Notes under the pieces: model-generated
The model's input: the letters and a program-made list of their open reading frames with translations, nothing else
Database searches by the model: none
Told to the model about the DNA's origin: nothing
In this document: one piece after another, positions 5,795 through 7,584 of the stretch
How positions within the stretch are numbered: the first letter of the stretch is position 1
Layout: the number at the start of each line of letters is the position of its first letter
Position numbers and translations under genes: made by a program
Source of the DNA: Methylococcales bacterium
GTDB taxonomy: Bacteria > Pseudomonadota > Gammaproteobacteria > Methylococcales > UBA1147
Length of the DNA stretch: 7,584 bases
Reading direction: 5' to 3'
Assembly (NCBI GenBank): GCA_024958995.1
Contig: JANXGZ010000052.1
Location: 1-7,584 of the forward strand

Positions 5795-5912
5795 GCTACC
5801 TCCCCTAGAGGCACTTTCCCATGAACAAATTCCTGTTTCTCTAGCCTGACGCTCCTACTCCGCAGACAAAGAGTCATGACATAACACGCCCGGCGGACAA
5901 ACCGGTCTATGT

Positions 5913-6791
5913 TCAGTCGTATCCCAGATTCCTCAGGGCTCGCTCGCTATCGGACCAACCGCGCTTCACCTTGACCCATAACTGTAGATATATCTTCTTG
6001 CTCAGCATTTTTTCAAGGTCCACCCGGGCCTGCTGACCGACTTTTTTCAGTACATTACCCTTGGTCCCGATCACGATCGATTTCTGCGTGTCGCGTTCAA
6101 CCCAGATGATCGCATGGATGCTGGTGAGATTAGCCTCTTCGCTGAAACGCTCTATTTCCACAGTCAGTTCGTAGGGAAGCTCCTTGGCTAAGGCCCGAAT
6201 TAGTTTCTCCCGAATAACCTCTGCAGCAAAAAACCGTTCAGGCCGGTCACTGATCTGGTCATCCGGAAAAACCGGATCCGCTTCCGGAAGTAATTCCATG
6301 ACCGTTCGTTCTAGAACATCCAGGTTTGTCCCTCTTAATGCGGAAACCGGTAAAATGGATGCAAAAGAAAAAGTTTGGCCCACTTCTTCCAGAAACGGGA
6401 GGCAATCTTCCTTGCGTGCTACCCGATCGACCTTGTTGATAACGAACAGAGCCGGTACATCGACTTTTTGGAGCGAAGAAAGAATCAGTCGGTCATAACT
6501 ATGCCAGGAGAGCATATCCGTCACCCAGATGACTAGGTCCACGCCTGAAATAGTGGTTTTCGCCGTACGGTTCAAATAGCGATTCAACGCCTTTTTGCCA
6601 TCTTCGTGTATACCTGGGGTATCAACATAGATTGCCTGTCCTTCCGGCAATGTCTTGATACCCAGAATCCGGTGGCGAGTAGTCTGTGGTTTTCTTGAGG
6701 TGATGCTGAGTTTCTGGCCAATCAGATGATTCAGCAAAGTTGATTTCCCAACGTTTGGACGTCCGATCAGCGCGACATAACCCGACCTCAT
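5913..6791 (-). CDS. era: GTPase Era
   Basis: Era is an essential GTPase that binds the 3' end of 16S rRNA and assists 30S subunit maturation. The 292-residue product is complete: G1 GRPNVGKS (10-17), switch I around PQTTRHR (35-41), G3 DTPG (57-60), G4 NKVD (119-122), G5 SAL (150-152), then the C-terminal KH domain with FAAEVIREKL (188-197), VERDTQKSIVIGTKG (231-245) and the usual LWVKVKRGWSDSERALRNLGY end. ATG 6791 is the only start in frame, since a TGA lies 27 bases upstream, yet its own ribosome site is poor. A 13-codon GTG frame with a strong Shine-Dalgarno ends in an ATGA overlap with this ATG (separate entry). The N-terminus may therefore be extended after a frameshift, or translation may be coupled. 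rnc lies 246 bp upstream, wider than in most relatives. Confidence 0.96.
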   Translation of the reverse strand: MRSGYVALIGRPNVGKSTLLNHLIGQKLSITSRKPQTTRHRILGIKTLPEGQAIYVDTPGIHEDGKKALNRYLNRTAKTTISGVDLVIWVTDMLSWHSYDRLILSSLQKVDVPALFVINKVDRVARKEDCLPFLEEVGQTFSFASILPVSALRGTNLDVLERTVMELLPEADPVFPDDQISDRPERFFAAEVIREKLIRALAKELPYELTVEIERFSEEANLTSIHAIIWVERDTQKSIVIGTKGNVLKKVGQQARVDLEKMLSKKIYLQLWVKVKRGWSDSERALRNLGYD

Positions 6792-6829
6792 CCAGACAAA
6801 CCTAGACCGAGCCGTTCATCATCAGACAC
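6788..6829 (-). other. 13-codon frame overlapping the era start (leader peptide or split era N-terminus)
   Basis: A GTG at 6829 preceded by AAGGAG (6844-6839, nine-base gap) opens 13 codons, VSDDERLGLGLSG, and stops at TGA 6790-6788, which overlaps the era ATG as ATGA. The peptide resembles the short polar N-terminal tail found before RSGYVAL in Era proteins. Either era really starts here and one base is missing in this sequence, or ribosomes reach the weak era start by stop-start coupling. The Shine-Dalgarno is seen; the interpretation is inferred. Confidence 0.4.
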
Positions 6830-7037
6830 CTGCTAAAACTCCTTGCATGACCCGAAACAGCAAGCCCATCCGAAAACCTGTTTCCCGCAGCCTCTGGTAT
6901 AACTCGATTCGGACACTTCGGGAAGTTGGTTGTCAATCAATGAATAAAAGCTGCGCATCATGCGGCAGGTACTGCTCCTAGTCTGAACTATATTGATAAA
7001 TAACGGCAAATACATCGAGAAGCAACGAACGTTTCGC
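6792..7037 (-). other. Structured rnc-era spacer
   Basis: The 246-bp gap between rnc and era holds two inverted repeats: 6951-6968 (CTG-CGCA, three-base loop, TGCG-CAG with one bulged G) and GAAACAG (6854-6860) with CTGTTTC (6878-6884) around a 17-base loop. The second ends ten bases before the AAGGAG that may serve era. A 60-codon minus frame (7015-6833) spans both and ends in a Cys-rich tail but has no ribosome site. No intrinsic terminator with a T-run is present, so rnc and era may still share a message. Confidence 0.4.
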
Positions 7038-7584
7038 TCAGTTCAGCAAATCAAGAACCAATTGAGCGGCCTGTTGCTCTGCCTTCTTTCGGGATGGGCC
7101 AACCCCTTTCCGAGGTTCGTCCAGCAATTCGGTCGTGCATTCTACACAAAAACTCTGCTCATGTGACAGGCCAGAAGTCAATATCAGCGTGTACTCGGGT
7201 AATTGAAGGCCCTTTGATTGCATGAGTTCCTGCAATCTGGTCTTAGGGTCTTTTTGCCAGTTTTCCACGGTCAAACTGTCTATTCGATCAGCGAACAATT
7301 GAAGAATCCATGCCTTGCAAACTTCGTAACCCTGATCATTGAGAAGAGCTCCCACCAATGCCTCGATTGCATCGCATAGGATCGAATCCCGACGGTACCC
7401 ACCGGTTTTTAGTTCACCGGATCCAAGAATCAGGAAATCACCAAGATCGACGCTACGCGCCAGTTCAGCTAGAAAGCTCTGATTCACGAGACTGGACCTC
7501 ATGCGACTCAGAACACCTTCATTCGCTTCCGGAAATTTTTCATAAAGATATTCGGCAATCACAAACCCTAAAACCGAATCCCCC
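7038..7584 (-). CDS. rnc: Ribonuclease III, 5' end outside window (partial)
   Basis: RNase III cuts double-stranded RNA in rRNA precursors, operon messages and antisense duplexes. The visible frame is open to the right edge and begins in the signature GDSVLGF, then SRMRSSLVNQSFLAELA, LGSGELKTGGYRRDSILCD and the catalytic DAIEALVGA, which carries the Asp and Glu metal ligands (E. coli Asp114 and Glu117). The Asp of GDS is the third visible active-site acid. A complete double-stranded RNA-binding domain follows, from DPKTRLQELMQSKG to SRKKAEQQAAQLVLDLL and the stop. A GTG at 7562 is internal, because GDSVLGF upstream is in the same frame and conserved. By comparison with E. coli (226 residues) roughly 40-45 N-terminal residues lie beyond the window. 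Confidence 0.95.
   Translation of the reverse strand, partial: GDSVLGFVIAEYLYEKFPEANEGVLSRMRSSLVNQSFLAELARSVDLGDFLILGSGELKTGGYRRDSILCDAIEALVGALLNDQGYEVCKAWILQLFADRIDSLTVENWQKDPKTRLQELMQSKGLQLPEYTLILTSGLSHEQSFCVECTTELLDEPRKGVGPSRKKAEQQAAQLVLDLLN

Noticed and set aside
7038..7562. GTG at 7562 as the true rnc start
   Set aside because: Upstream codons in the same frame encode the conserved RNase III signature GDSVLGF, so the gene continues beyond the right edge.

Overview
The window looks like a proteobacterial, most probably gammaproteobacterial, chromosome segment of moderate GC. The evidence is the minus-strand order rnc-era-recO-pdxJ, the classic gammaproteobacterial RNase III operon order, together with an Ala-Gly-cleaved LexA, a DusA-type tRNA dihydrouridine synthase and a zinc-type GTP cyclohydrolase I. 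No species can be named from the sequence alone. Non-ATG starts are common here (lexA TTG, dusA TTG, recO GTG).

Layout, left to right. Bases 1-429 hold no convincing gene. They end in AT-rich palindromes just before a sigma70-type lexA promoter (430-458). Two near-identical GTTC-N7-GTTC operators, in opposite orientation and about three helical turns apart, cover this promoter. lexA (493-1113, +) follows, then a 50-codon gene (1220-1372, +) with a perfect Shine-Dalgarno and a C-terminal membrane helix; it is probably read from the lexA promoter. Its 3' end faces folE across about 160 bp with small hairpins but no T-run terminator.

Everything from 1537 to 7584 is on the minus strand. In transcription order: rnc (cut by the right edge), a structured 246-bp spacer, era, recO, pdxJ, then a likely new promoter directly after the pdxJ stop, a gene for an unrecognised two-helix membrane coiled-coil protein that overlaps dusA by 49 bp, dusA, and folE. 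acpS, which follows pdxJ in E. coli, is absent.

Functionally the window combines DNA-damage control (LexA), recombinational repair (RecO), RNA maturation and ribosome assembly (RNase III, Era, DusA) and cofactor synthesis (PdxJ for vitamin B6, FolE for folate/pterins). The least described items are the small membrane protein behind lexA, the convergent operator pair, the membrane coiled-coil protein before dusA, and a 13-codon frame with a good ribosome site that overlaps the era start and may mark a frameshift or translational coupling.
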